From Streptomyces brasiliensis (GTDB taxonomy: Bacteria; Actinomycetota; Actinomycetes; Streptomycetales; Streptomycetaceae), in the NCBI RefSeq assembly GCF_014647875.1, contig NZ_BMQA01000023.1:57453-121452 (forward strand): a stretch of DNA of 64,000 nt, read 5' to 3'. The translations under genes were made by a program, and so were the position numbers. The notes under the pieces were generated by a model. The model was given only the letters and a program-made list of their open reading frames with translations. It was not told where the DNA came from and searched no databases. Below are positions 25,896 to 34,141 of this stretch, one piece after another; the first letter of the stretch is position 1, and each line of letters starts with the position of its first letter.

Positions 25896-27121
25896 TGACC
25901 GCACCCGCGCGCACCCGTACGTCCGCCGAGCTGATCGAGGCGGAGGAGCCGGTCCTCGCGCACAACTACCACCCGCTGCCCGTGGTGGTCGCTCGCGCCC
26001 AGGGCACCTGGGTGGAGGACGTCGAGGGCCGCCGCTACCTCGACATGCTGGCCGGCTACTCGGCCCTCAACTTCGGCCACCGCCACCCGGACCTGATCGA
26101 GGCCGCGCACCGTCAGCTGGACCGGCTGACGCTGACCTCGCGCGCCTTCCACAACGACAAGCTCGCCGAATTCGCCGAGCGGCTGGCCGCGTTGACCGGC
26201 CTGGACATGGTGCTGCCGATGAACACCGGCGCCGAGGCGGTGGAGAGCGGTATCAAGGTGGCCCGCAAGTGGGCGTACGACGTGAAGGGCGTCGCCGCCG
26301 ACCGGGCGACCGTCGTGGTCGCGGCAGAGAACTTCCACGGCCGTACGACGACGATCGTCAGCTTCTCCACGGACGAGACGGCCCGCGCCGGCTTCGGCCC
26401 CTTCACGCCGGGCTTCCGGATCGTCCCGTACAACGACCTGGCCGCGCTGGAGGCGGCGGTCGACGAGACGACGGCGGCGGTGCTGATCGAGCCGATCCAG
26501 GGCGAGGCAGGCGTGATCATCCCGGACGAGGGCTACCTCACCGGGGTGCGCGAGCTGACCCGGCGCAAGGGCTGCCTGTTCATCGCGGACGAGATCCAGT
26601 CGGGCCTCGGCCGCACGGGCCGCACGCTAGCGGTCGAGCACGAGGGCGTCGTCCCGGACGTCCTGCTGCTGGGCAAGGCGCTGGGCGGCGGCATCGTGCC
26701 GGTGTCCGCTGTGGTGGGCCGGCGCGACGTGCTGGGTGTGCTGCGGCCGGGCGAGCACGGCTCGACGTTCGGCGGCAACCCGCTCGCCGCGGCGGTCGGC
26801 ACGGCGGTGGTCGAGCTGCTGGAGACGGGTGAATTCCAGGGCCGGGCGGCCGAGTTGGGCGTGATCCTGCGGGACGGCTTGTCCGATCTGGTCGGCAAGG
26901 GTGTGGTCGGCTTCCGTTCGCGCGGGCTGTGGGCGGGCGTCGACGTCGATCCGGCGATCGGCACCGGCCGCGAGGTCAGCGAACGCCTCATGCGGGAGGG
27001 CGTCCTCGTCAAGGACACCCACGGCTCCACGATCCGGCTGGCTCCGCCGCTGACCATCACGGGCGAGGAACTCGGTTCGGCTCTCGGCGCGTTGGGGAAG
27101 GTGCTGACCGAGACGCGCTGA
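25895..27121 (+). CDS. rocD: Ornithine aminotransferase
   Basis: 408 aa, class III PLP aminotransferase. It converts ornithine plus 2-oxoglutarate to glutamate semialdehyde plus glutamate. Motifs: MNTGAEAVESGIKVARKW, EPIQGEAGVIIPDEGYL, the Asp in FIADEIQSGLGRTG and the PLP-binding Lys261 in LLLGKALGGG. The start codon overlaps the upstream stop by one nucleotide, so the genes are coupled. The set matches ornithine aminotransferases well across its length. Confidence 0.92.
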   Translation: MTAPARTRTSAELIEAEEPVLAHNYHPLPVVVARAQGTWVEDVEGRRYLDMLAGYSALNFGHRHPDLIEAAHRQLDRLTLTSRAFHNDKLAEFAERLAALTGLDMVLPMNTGAEAVESGIKVARKWAYDVKGVAADRATVVVAAENFHGRTTTIVSFSTDETARAGFGPFTPGFRIVPYNDLAALEAAVDETTAAVLIEPIQGEAGVIIPDEGYLTGVRELTRRKGCLFIADEIQSGLGRTGRTLAVEHEGVVPDVLLLGKALGGGIVPVSAVVGRRDVLGVLRPGEHGSTFGGNPLAAAVGTAVVELLETGEFQGRAAELGVILRDGLSDLVGKGVVGFRSRGLWAGVDVDPAIGTGREVSERLMREGVLVKDTHGSTIRLAPPLTITGEELGSALGALGKVLTETR

Positions 27122-27141
27122 ACCGACGGAGACCGCCGCAC

Positions 27142-27696
27142 ATGGAACTGGCCGCTGACCCGACCACGACCGCCCCCGCCCTGCTCCTGCGCCCGTGGCG
27201 GCCGTCCGACGCCGCCGCCCTGGTCGAGCTGGGCCGGGACGAGGCGATGCGCCGGTGGACGAGCGCCGCCGTGACGGACCTGGCGGGCGCGCGGCGGTGG
27301 GTGCGGGAGCAGATGAGCGGCTGGGAGTCCGGGGACCGTCTGGCGTTCGCGGTGGTGGAGACCACCACGGGCGCGGAGGGCCCCCGGCCGGCTGGGCACG
27401 TGGTGCTCAAACGCGGCGCGCCCGGCTCCGCCACCGCCGAGGTGGGGTACTGGACCGCCGCCCACGCGCGCGGGCGCGGGGTGGCGCCACGGGCGGTCGA
27501 GACGGTGACCGACTGGGCGTTCAGGGCCTTCGCCGCCGACGGACCGGCCCGCCTCCGGCTCCTGCACCAGATCGACAACACGGCGTCCTGCCGCGTGGCA
27601 CACAAGTGCGGCTATGACCTCACTGCCGTACTGCCGGCGGCCCCACCAGACTTCCCCGGGGCAGGCCACCTCCACGAGAGGCAACGGCCGCAGTGA
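27142..27696 (+). CDS. GNAT-family N-acetyltransferase (RimJ/RimL-like)
   Basis: 184 aa. The fold is that of ribosomal-protein/small-molecule N-acetyltransferases: LLLRPWRPSDAAALVELG, then AEVGYWTAAHARGRGVAPRA with the acetyl-CoA-binding loop, then LLHQIDNTASCRVAHKCGY. It begins 20 nt after rocD and is probably in the same operon. The acceptor is unknown. Confidence 0.85.
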   Translation: MELAADPTTTAPALLLRPWRPSDAAALVELGRDEAMRRWTSAAVTDLAGARRWVREQMSGWESGDRLAFAVVETTTGAEGPRPAGHVVLKRGAPGSATAEVGYWTAAHARGRGVAPRAVETVTDWAFRAFAADGPARLRLLHQIDNTASCRVAHKCGYDLTAVLPAAPPDFPGAGHLHERQRPQ

Positions 27697-27854
27697 ACCG
27701 GATCGGCTCGGCGGTTCGGGGCCACGACCGGCGGCAGGGACGGCGCGCAAGGTTACGACCTCCGGTTCCGGGACCTACACTGACCCCACCCCACGCAGGT
27801 GACCTGCGAGAACGCGACGGTTGAGCCGCCCGCCGAGCCGAGGAGCTACCCCTC

Positions 27855-28580
27855 TTGTTCTACTACCTGCTCAAATACGTGCTGTTGGGGCCCCTGCTCA
27901 GACTGGTGTTCCGGCCCCGGATCGAGGGGCTGGAGAACGTGCCCGCCTCGGGCGCGGCCATCGTCGCCGGGAACCATCTGTCCTTCTCGGACCACTTCCT
28001 GATGCCCGCGATCCTCAAGCGCCGCATCACGTTCCTCGCGAAGGCCGAGTACTTCACCGGGCCGGGTATCAAGGGCCGGCTGACCGCGTTCTTCTTCCGC
28101 AGCGCCGGGCAGATCCCCGTCGACCGCTCGGGCAAGGAGGCGGGTCAGGCCGCGATCCGCGAAGGGCTCAGGGTACTGCGCAAGGACGAATTGCTCGGCA
28201 TCTACCCGGAGGGCACGCGCTCGCACGACGGCCGGCTCTACAAGGGCAAGGTCGGGGTCGCCGTGATGGCGCTGAAGGCGGGCGTCCCGGTCGTGCCCTG
28301 CGCGATGATCGGCACGTTCGAGGCCCAGCCGCCGGGCAAGGTCATCCCCAACATCCACCCGGTCGTCATCCGCTTCGGCAAGGCCCTCGACTTCTCCCGC
28401 TACGCCGGCATGGAGAACGAGAAGGCCGTCCTGCGGGCCGTCACCGACGAGATCATGTACGCCATCCTGACACTGTCCGAGCAGGAGTACGTCGACCAGT
28501 ACGCGGCCGTCGCCAAGGCGGAGGCGGCCGAGGCCGAGGGTGCCAAGGAGCGCAGGTTCCCCCGGGCGCCGCTGAGCTGA
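27855..28580 (+). CDS. Lysophospholipid acyltransferase (1-acyl-glycerol-3-phosphate acyltransferase family)
   Basis: 241 aa, with a TTG start supported by GAGGAGCT upstream. It has the PlsC motif I GNHLSFSDHF (HxxxxD), motif III YPEGTRSHDG, and VPVVPCAMIG. The N-terminal hydrophobic helix FYYLLKYVLLGPLLRL should anchor it in the membrane, where it acylates lysophosphatidic acid or a related lipid. The C-terminal ~30 residues are an Ala/Glu-rich tail. The gene stands alone; 27697-27854 before it shows no gene. Confidence 0.9.
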   Translation: MFYYLLKYVLLGPLLRLVFRPRIEGLENVPASGAAIVAGNHLSFSDHFLMPAILKRRITFLAKAEYFTGPGIKGRLTAFFFRSAGQIPVDRSGKEAGQAAIREGLRVLRKDELLGIYPEGTRSHDGRLYKGKVGVAVMALKAGVPVVPCAMIGTFEAQPPGKVIPNIHPVVIRFGKALDFSRYAGMENEKAVLRAVTDEIMYAILTLSEQEYVDQYAAVAKAEAAEAEGAKERRFPRAPLS

Positions 28581-28626
28581 CCTCTGCTGTCGGCAGAGCC
28601 GCGGGCCGCAGGGCACCGATGCCTCG

Positions 28627-28632
28627 TACGGT
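28627..28632 (+). promoter_or_regulatory. Probable -10 hexamer (TACGGT) of the epimerase gene
   Basis: TACGGT ends 6 nt before ATG 28639, with no Shine-Dalgarno. A leaderless transcript is expected. Confidence 0.4.
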
Positions 28633-28638
28633 CGCTCC

Positions 28639-29667
28639 ATGAGACGTGCTGTGGTGATCGGAGCGACGGGCCAGCTCGGCCGGCCGACGGTGGACGCGCT
28701 GGCGCGGGACGGCTGGGAGGTCACGGCCGCGTCCCGGGGCGGCGGCCGGGACGAGGAGTGGCCCACGGACGTACGGGCGGCGCGGCTGGACCGCGCGGAC
28801 GACGCGGCCCTGGCCGCCCTGGTCGGTGACGGCTGCGATCTCGTCGTCGACATGGTGGCCTACGGGCCCGAGCACGCACGGCAGTTGACCGGACTCGCCG
28901 ACCGGATCGGGTCCGCCGTGGTGATCTCCAGTGCCTCGGTCTACGAGGACGACAAGGGACGCGGTTTCGACACCCAGGACGAACCCGACGGCTTCCCCCG
29001 GTATCCGGTGCCGATCCCGGAAGCCCAGCCGACTGTGGCCCCGGGCGAGGCGTCGTACAGCACCCGCAAGGCGGGCCTCGAACGTGAACTCCTGGGCGCG
29101 GGCGGCCGGTTGCCGACGACCCTGCTGCGGGCCGGTGCCGTGCACGGCCCGCACAGCCCGCTCCCGCGCGAGCTGTACTTCGTCAAACGGAACCTGGACG
29201 GCCGTGGGGCGCGTGTGCTCGCGTACGGCGGGGAGAGCCGGTTCCATCCGGTGAGCGCCCGCAACGTCGCCGAGCTGATCCGGCTGGCGGCGGCCCGCCC
29301 CGGAGCGCGGGTGCTCAACGCCGGGGATCCGCAGGCGCCGACGGTGGCGGAGATCGGGACGGCGATCGACGAGGTGATGGCCGTCCGGCCGGACACTGTC
29401 CTCGTGGACGGGCCACCGCCGGGCGCCTCCGTGGGCCTCTCGCCGTGGTCGGTACCGCTGCCGGTCGTCCTCGACATGACCGCGGCCACACGGGAGTTGG
29501 GCTATCGCCCGGTGGTGTCGTACGCCGAGAGCCTGCCCGGGACGGTCGACCGGCTGCGCTCCGACCTCGCCGTGCGGGACTGGCGCGAGTGCTTCCCGCG
29601 GCTCGCCGGGGTCTATCCCGACCTGTTCGACTACGCGGCGGAGGACGCCTGGCTGCGCGCCCGGTGA
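28639..29667 (+). CDS. NAD-dependent epimerase/dehydratase family protein (extended SDR)
   Basis: 342 aa. The nucleotide-binding motif is VVIGATGQLGRPTVDAL. A YSTRKAG segment supplies the YxxxK pair, and the substrate-side half follows. It is an atypical SDR close to the NmrA/isoflavone-reductase-like or UDP-sugar epimerase branch. The substrate cannot be inferred. A strong hairpin terminator begins 5 nt after its stop. Confidence 0.82.
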   Translation: MRRAVVIGATGQLGRPTVDALARDGWEVTAASRGGGRDEEWPTDVRAARLDRADDAALAALVGDGCDLVVDMVAYGPEHARQLTGLADRIGSAVVISSASVYEDDKGRGFDTQDEPDGFPRYPVPIPEAQPTVAPGEASYSTRKAGLERELLGAGGRLPTTLLRAGAVHGPHSPLPRELYFVKRNLDGRGARVLAYGGESRFHPVSARNVAELIRLAAARPGARVLNAGDPQAPTVAEIGTAIDEVMAVRPDTVLVDGPPPGASVGLSPWSVPLPVVLDMTAATRELGYRPVVSYAESLPGTVDRLRSDLAVRDWRECFPRLAGVYPDLFDYAAEDAWLRAR

Positions 29668-29671
29668 GCGA

Positions 29672-29707
29672 GAGGGGCGGCCGGGACAGGAATCCCGGCC
29701 GCCCCTC
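29672..29707. terminator. Bidirectional intrinsic-type terminator
   Basis: A 15-bp perfect stem (GAGGGGCGGCCGGGA and its complement) around a 6-nt loop separates the convergent epimerase and tap genes. There is no U-tract, as is common in Streptomyces. Confidence 0.8.
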
Positions 29708-29727
29708 GGCGTCGCACGAAGGCGCTG

Positions 29728-31323
29728 CTACGGCTTGGGCGTGGCGTGCGGGGCGCAGGTCACGTCCGCGGCGTCCAGCTTCCCGGTGAGCAGGTAGGTG
29801 TCGACGCGGTCGTTGATGCAAGGGTTGACCAGACCGGTCACGCCGTGGGAGCCCGCGTCCTTCTCGGTGATCAGACGGGAGCCCTTGAAGCGCTTGTGCA
29901 GTTCGACGGCGCCGGCGTACGGGGTGGCGGCGTCACGGGTGGACTGCACGATGAGCACCGGCGGCAGGCCCTTGCCGGTCTTCACGTCGACCGGGGTCTG
30001 CTGCCGGACGGGCCAGCTCGCGCAGGGCAGGTTCATCCAGGCGTTGGCCCAGGTCATGAACGGGTAGTCCTTGTTGAGCCGGGTGTTGTCCCGGTCCCAA
30101 CGCTGCCAGCTGGTGGGCCACTTGGCGTCGGTGCACTCGACGGCCGTGTAGACCGCGTTGCCGTTCTCCGAGGAGATGTTGCCCGCGGTGTCCGACAGGT
30201 CGGGGGACGCGGCGTCGACCAGCGCCTGGGTGTCGCCGGCGACGTACTTGCTGAACACCGTGGCGACCGGCACCCACGACGAGTCGTAGTACGGCGCGCT
30301 CTGGAAGAAGGAGATCAGCTCGGCCGGGCCGACGACCCCGCCGAGGGGACTCTTCTTCGCGGTGGCGCGCAGCTTGAGCCACTGGGCCTGGACGGCGTCG
30401 CGGGTGGTGCCGAGGTGGAAGGCGGCGTCGTTGGCGGCGACCCAGTCCTCCCAGTCCTTCCAGCGGCCCTCGAACGCGATGTCCTGGTTGAGGTTGGCCT
30501 CGTACCAGATGTTGTCGCGCGCCGGGTTGACCACACTGTCGACGACGAGGCGACGGATGTGGCCCGGGAAGAGGGTGCCGTAGACGGCGCCCAGGTAGGT
30601 GCCGTAGGAGACACCCAGGTAGTTGATCTTCTTCTCGCCGAGCGCGGCGCGGATGACGTCCAGGTCGCGGGCGGTGTTCGGCGTCGTCATCTGCGGCAGC
30701 ATCTCGCCGCTGCGCTCGTAGCAGCCGTCCGCGTACTCGCGGGCCAGCTTGCGCTGTGCGCGCTTGTCGGCCTCGGAGTCCGGCACCGGGTCGGCCTTGG
30801 TCGCCTTGACGAACTCCTGCGGGTCGATGCAGGAGATCGGCGCGGAGTGGCCGACGCCGCGCGGGTCGAAGCCGACGAAGTCGTAGGCCTTCGCCACGTT
30901 GGCCCACACGGGGTTCTTGCCCGTGACCCGGGTCGGGAAGCGGAGGCCGGAGCCGCCGGGACCGCCGGGGTTGTAGATCAGCGCGCCCTGCCGCTCGGCC
31001 GTGGTGCCGGTGTTGCCGATGCGGTCGACGGCGAGCTTGATCTGCTTGCCGTACGGCTTCGCGTAGTCGAGCGGCACGCTGACCCAGCCGCACTGGATCG
31101 GCTTGGCCAGGCCCCAGTCGGCGGGGCAGTCCTGCCAGTCGACGCCCGCCTTCGCGGCCCGCTCGGCGGCGATCGCGGCGCCGCGGGCCTCGCGGTCCTG
31201 GCCGTGGCCGCCGTTGGCGCTGGCCGCGGGCGCCGACACGGCTCCGGCTATCAGGGTCGCCGTGACGAGCGCACCGGCCGAACCGAGCGCCAGCACACGG
31301 TTCTTGGGTCTGATGTCCCTCAA
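29728..31323 (-). CDS. tap: Secreted tripeptidyl aminopeptidase
   Basis: 531 aa alpha/beta hydrolase that removes tripeptides from protein N-termini outside the cell. A signal peptide (VLALGSAGALVTATLIAGAV, then SAPAASANG) is present. The nucleophile is Ser239 in LGVSYGTYLG, with the oxyanion segment NPGGPGGSG at 118-126. The charge relay is completed by Asp in QSTRDAATPY and His in DAGSHGV. The TTG start at 31323 has GGGGAGGGG upstream. It matches the S. lividans Tap/SlpD family in length and domain order. Confidence 0.93.
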   Translation of the reverse strand: MRDIRPKNRVLALGSAGALVTATLIAGAVSAPAASANGGHGQDREARGAAIAAERAAKAGVDWQDCPADWGLAKPIQCGWVSVPLDYAKPYGKQIKLAVDRIGNTGTTAERQGALIYNPGGPGGSGLRFPTRVTGKNPVWANVAKAYDFVGFDPRGVGHSAPISCIDPQEFVKATKADPVPDSEADKRAQRKLAREYADGCYERSGEMLPQMTTPNTARDLDVIRAALGEKKINYLGVSYGTYLGAVYGTLFPGHIRRLVVDSVVNPARDNIWYEANLNQDIAFEGRWKDWEDWVAANDAAFHLGTTRDAVQAQWLKLRATAKKSPLGGVVGPAELISFFQSAPYYDSSWVPVATVFSKYVAGDTQALVDAASPDLSDTAGNISSENGNAVYTAVECTDAKWPTSWQRWDRDNTRLNKDYPFMTWANAWMNLPCASWPVRQQTPVDVKTGKGLPPVLIVQSTRDAATPYAGAVELHKRFKGSRLITEKDAGSHGVTGLVNPCINDRVDTYLLTGKLDAADVTCAPHATPKP

Positions 31324-31455
31324 GTGGGCCCCTCCCCGTACATCGTTGCGAATGTCTCGGGGGATCCTCGCGGCTGTGAGCAGCCTGAGAACAGGGGTTG
31401 TTGACCTTCTTTGCCAATCCGATAACCGGAGGAACAGGTCCCGCTCAGCGGAGCG

Positions 31456-32215
31456 CTAACCCAGCAGCTCCAGCGCCTGGTCCAGCACCCGCCTGAGCCG
31501 CAGCCCGTCGGCCGCCACGGCACTCACCAAGACGGCGGGCCCGGCGAGCGAAACGAGCATCGCGCCCTCCCCCAGTATGCGGGCGCCGCGGCGCTGCCGC
31601 CACGAACTCCGGCCGAACGACGACGAGTTGCCCGACAGCGCGGTGCCCGTCGAGCACGGCGGGCCCGTCCCAGCCGCCCGGCGCGCCCGGCCCGCAGGCC
31701 AGCTCCTGGTGGAGCACGGTCCGCCCGGCCACCCGCACGATGAGACGGCTCGCGAGCCGCCCGGGTTCCTCCCCGGCGCGCCCCAGCACCTGCTCCTCGC
31801 GCAGCACGAGCCGCGCCGCGCTCCCCAGGTCGACGCGAGTGGCGACGCACAGCTCACTGCCCGCCGCGGAGATCAACTGCTCGGGCAGCCAGCGCAGTTC
31901 ACCACCGTCGGCGACGGTGAGCCGGATGTCGTACCGCGCCTCCTCCTTCGTCTGTCCCGGCAGCGCGATGGTGGCGACCGCGGATCGAACGTCCAGCCGG
32001 GCGCCCTCGTCCACGTGCGCCTCCACGGCGAGGCGGTCACCCCCGTGCCGTCCGCTCATCGCCCCGACGAGCATCACGCGCGCCTCGGCGCCACTCGCCC
32101 GGGTGCGTCGCAGAGCGAGGGGTCCCTGACTCTCCAGGACGGGCAGCGCGGTGCCGCCGCACCCGTCCGGCCGGGCGGCGATCCGGGCGAGGGCGCGCAC
32201 GCCGCCGGCGGTCAT
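31456..32215 (-). pseudogene. ureD: ureD, urease accessory protein, frameshifted
   Basis: UreD is a membrane- or apourease-bound chaperone for nickel insertion. From ATG 32215 the UreD sequence is good (ALPVLESQGPLALRRTRASG, then ATIALPGQTKEEARYDI) until about residue 210 (RPEFVAAAP). From there the expected C-terminus (GARILGEGAMLVSLAGPAVL, then ending LDQALELLG) is found in another frame, stopping at 31456. The shift lies at 31578-31604 in a GC-rich stretch (net +1). The unshifted frame runs on as an Arg-rich tail to 31445. The stop of the ureG frame overlaps this ATG. Either a real mutation or a sequencing error. Confidence 0.8.
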
Positions 32216-32889
32216 GCCGTCCACGCAGCAAACTGTGCCCGCACCCAGGCGGTGACCTCCGCGACTCCGTCCTGGCTTCTCAACGACTGGAACACAACGG
32301 GGAGTTCGGCCCGCTACGCTTTCGCGTTGGCGGCCATACGGCCCAGGTCCGAGCCGACGTACGGCGCGAGGTCGGTCTTGTTGACGACGAGCAGATCGGC
32401 GGTGGTCACGCCGGGCCCGCCCTTGCGCGGGATGTCGTCACCGCCGGCCACGTCGATCACGAAGATCTGCGCGTCGACCAGTCCCCTGGAGAAGGTGGCG
32501 GTGAGTTTGTCCCCGCCCGACTCCACGAGGACGAGATCCAGCGGCCCGGCCTCGTCCTCCAGGTCCTCGACGGCCTCGAGGTTGGCGGAGATGTCGTCCC
32601 GGATGGCGGTGTGCGGACAGGCTGCGGTCTCCACCGCCGTGATCCGCTCGGGCGGCAGCACGGCCTCCCGGAGCAGGAACACCGCGTCCTCCCGCGTGTA
32701 GATGTCGTTCGTGACGACGGCGAGGGACAGCTCGTCGCGCAGCGCCCGGCAGAGCGCGGCGACGGTGGCCGTCTTGCCCGAACCGACGGGGCCGCCGAGC
32801 CCGATGCGCAGGGCGCGCCGCGAGCCGTCGGGACGGCGGGCGTCGGCGCTGACGGCGGCGGGACCGTGGTGGGCGTGGTCGAGGTGCAT
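32212..32889 (-). pseudogene. ureG: ureG, urease accessory GTPase, with an internal amber codon
   Basis: UreG is the GTPase that drives nickel delivery to urease. The P-loop GPVGSGKT (33-40), TNDIYTREDA, the nickel-binding CPH, and VVNKTDLAPYVG are present. The frame is cut at TAG (32314-32316) after residue 191. The following 33 codons in the same frame (RAELPVVFQSLRS...VTAWVRAQFAAWTA) restore the typical UreG C-terminus and end in a TGA that overlaps ureD. A CAG-to-TAG transition explains it. The usual ESGGDNL reads ESGGDKL here. A 191-aa truncated protein may still be made. Confidence 0.82.
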
Positions 32890-33116
32890 GTACGGCTCCT
32901 GTCTCGACGGGGGTTGGAAGCCGTTCTCCGGTGCGGCGTCCGCTTCAGCCGGTCGGCGCGATCGGTCGGTGGCTGCCGCCGGGTGCCGGCACGACGCTGC
33001 CGCGCTCGGTGTCGTACCACGAGGGGTGTCCGCTCCGCAGCGGACAGTGACGCACGGTCTCGCGCGCGTCGGCCTTGTCGCGCCCTTCGGACCCTGAGCG
33101 CGCCCGCCTCTGCCGC
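32890..33116. other. Probable deletion scar where ureABCF would be expected
   Basis: These 227 bp hold no complete gene. On the minus strand one open frame from about 33105 to the TGA at 32947-32945 has strongly coding-like third-position GC and ends HPSWYDTERGSVVPAPGG..., but it has no convincing start and I cannot assign it. In related Streptomyces the order ureA-B-C-F-G-D is usual, so the urease structural genes and ureF are missing between this point and ureG. Confidence 0.45.
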
Positions 33117-33392
33117 CTACGCCCCGCCCGTCCCCCGATGCTCCGCCGCGATACCGAAACGGCGATGTTCCCGCGGCGCTGCCGTGGCCTCGTGGACGCC
33201 CGAGACCGAGCTGATCACCTGCTCGCCCTCGGGTTCCAGTTGCTCGAGGCGGTCGAGGTCGGTGGCGGAGACGAGGGCGACGAGAGGCTTGCCGTGCCGT
33301 GTCACGACGACGCGCTCACCGCCGTACACCACCCGGTTGATCAGGTCGGCGAGCTCAGCCCTGGCTTGCGTCACCGGAATCTCGTAGGCCAT
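33117..33392 (-). CDS. Phd/YefM-family antitoxin, apparently orphan
   Basis: 91 aa. It has the family N-terminal domain: MAYEIPVTQARAELADLINR, VVYGGERVVVTRHGKPLVAL and SATDLDRLEQLE. The C-terminal ~30 residues are less conserved and would bind the toxin. No RelE, PIN or Doc toxin gene is found next to it; downstream there is only the 227-bp scar and the eroded ureG. An AGCTTA box on the minus strand 6 nt from the ATG suggests leaderless transcription. Confidence 0.8.
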   Translation of the reverse strand: MAYEIPVTQARAELADLINRVVYGGERVVVTRHGKPLVALVSATDLDRLEQLEPEGEQVISSVSGVHEATAAPREHRRFGIAAEHRGTGGA

Positions 33393-33398
33393 GCCCCC

Positions 33399-33404
33399 AG
33401 CTTA
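33399..33404 (-). promoter_or_regulatory. Probable -10 hexamer (TAAGCT) of the antitoxin gene
   Basis: Read on the minus strand, TAAGCT lies 6 nt before the ATG at 33392 with no ribosome site between. Confidence 0.4.
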
Positions 33405-33426
33405 CGGGGATCCCCCATTCCCGCAT

Positions 33427-33464
33427 TCTGTACGTCCTGTACATTTTCTACAGAGAGCTCTCTG
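33427..33464. promoter_or_regulatory. Overlapping palindromes between the antitoxin and clpP genes
   Basis: A perfect 14-bp palindrome CAGAGAGCTCTCTG (33451-33464) is preceded by TCTGTA-N16-TACAGA (33427-33454). The area is AT-rich for this chromosome. It lies 35-72 bp upstream of clpP and is a plausible operator for clpP, the antitoxin gene, or both. Confidence 0.5.
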
Positions 33465-33498
33465 CTGGAGACGGCTCTGCCGCGAGGAGGGGTATGCC

Positions 33499-34134
33499 AT
33501 GACCCGACCGTCCGCCCGCTATGTCCTGCCGGAGTTCACCGAGCGCACGAGCAGCGGTCACCGCACGCTCGATCCGTACTCGAAGCTGCTGGAGGAGCGG
33601 ATCGTCTTCCTCGGTACACCGATCGACGACACGTCGGCCAACGACGTGATGGCGCAGTTCATGCACCTCGAACACCACGCCCCGGACCAGGACATCTCGC
33701 TGTACGTGAACTCCCCGGGCGGCTCGTTCAGCGCGATGACCGCGATCTACGACACGATGCAGTACGTCGGCTGCGACGTGGAGACGATCTGCCTGGGGCA
33801 GGCCGGCTCGTCGGCGGCGGTGCTGGTCGCGGCGGGGACGCCGGGCAAGCGGTTCGCGCTGCCGGGCGCGCGGATGGTGGTGCAGCAGCCGTCGCTGCCC
33901 GAGCCGGTGGAGGGCCAGCCGAGCGATCTCGTCATCCAGGCGGAGGAGTTGGCCCGCGTCCGCGCACTGCTGGAAGGAATGCTCGTCCGGCACACCGGAC
34001 GCGGTACGGAGCAGGTCCACGAGGACCTCGAGAGGGATCTGATCCTGGACGCGCCGGGCGCGCTGGCGTACGGCCTGGTGGACGGCATCATCCCGAGCCG
34101 TAAAGCGTCCCGCCGTACGCCGGACGCGGGGTGA
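33499..34134 (+). CDS. ClpP-family protein with Gln in place of the catalytic His
   Basis: 211 aa, ATG 33499 with GAGGAGGGG upstream. ClpP fold: LGTPIDDTSANDVMAQFMHL, YVNSPGGSFSAMTAIYDT. The nucleophile Ser104 in GQAGSSAAVL and Asp180 in LERDLIL are kept. The active-site His, expected in a RVxIHQP motif, is Gln129 (RMVVQQPSL). This predicts a weak or inactive peptidase, perhaps a ClpR-like subunit that assembles with the other ClpP rings of the cell. It is the first gene of a two-gene operon with a short helical protein. Confidence 0.88.
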   Translation: MTRPSARYVLPEFTERTSSGHRTLDPYSKLLEERIVFLGTPIDDTSANDVMAQFMHLEHHAPDQDISLYVNSPGGSFSAMTAIYDTMQYVGCDVETICLGQAGSSAAVLVAAGTPGKRFALPGARMVVQQPSLPEPVEGQPSDLVIQAEELARVRALLEGMLVRHTGRGTEQVHEDLERDLILDAPGALAYGLVDGIIPSRKASRRTPDAG

Positions 34135-34141
34135 GCCGCCG

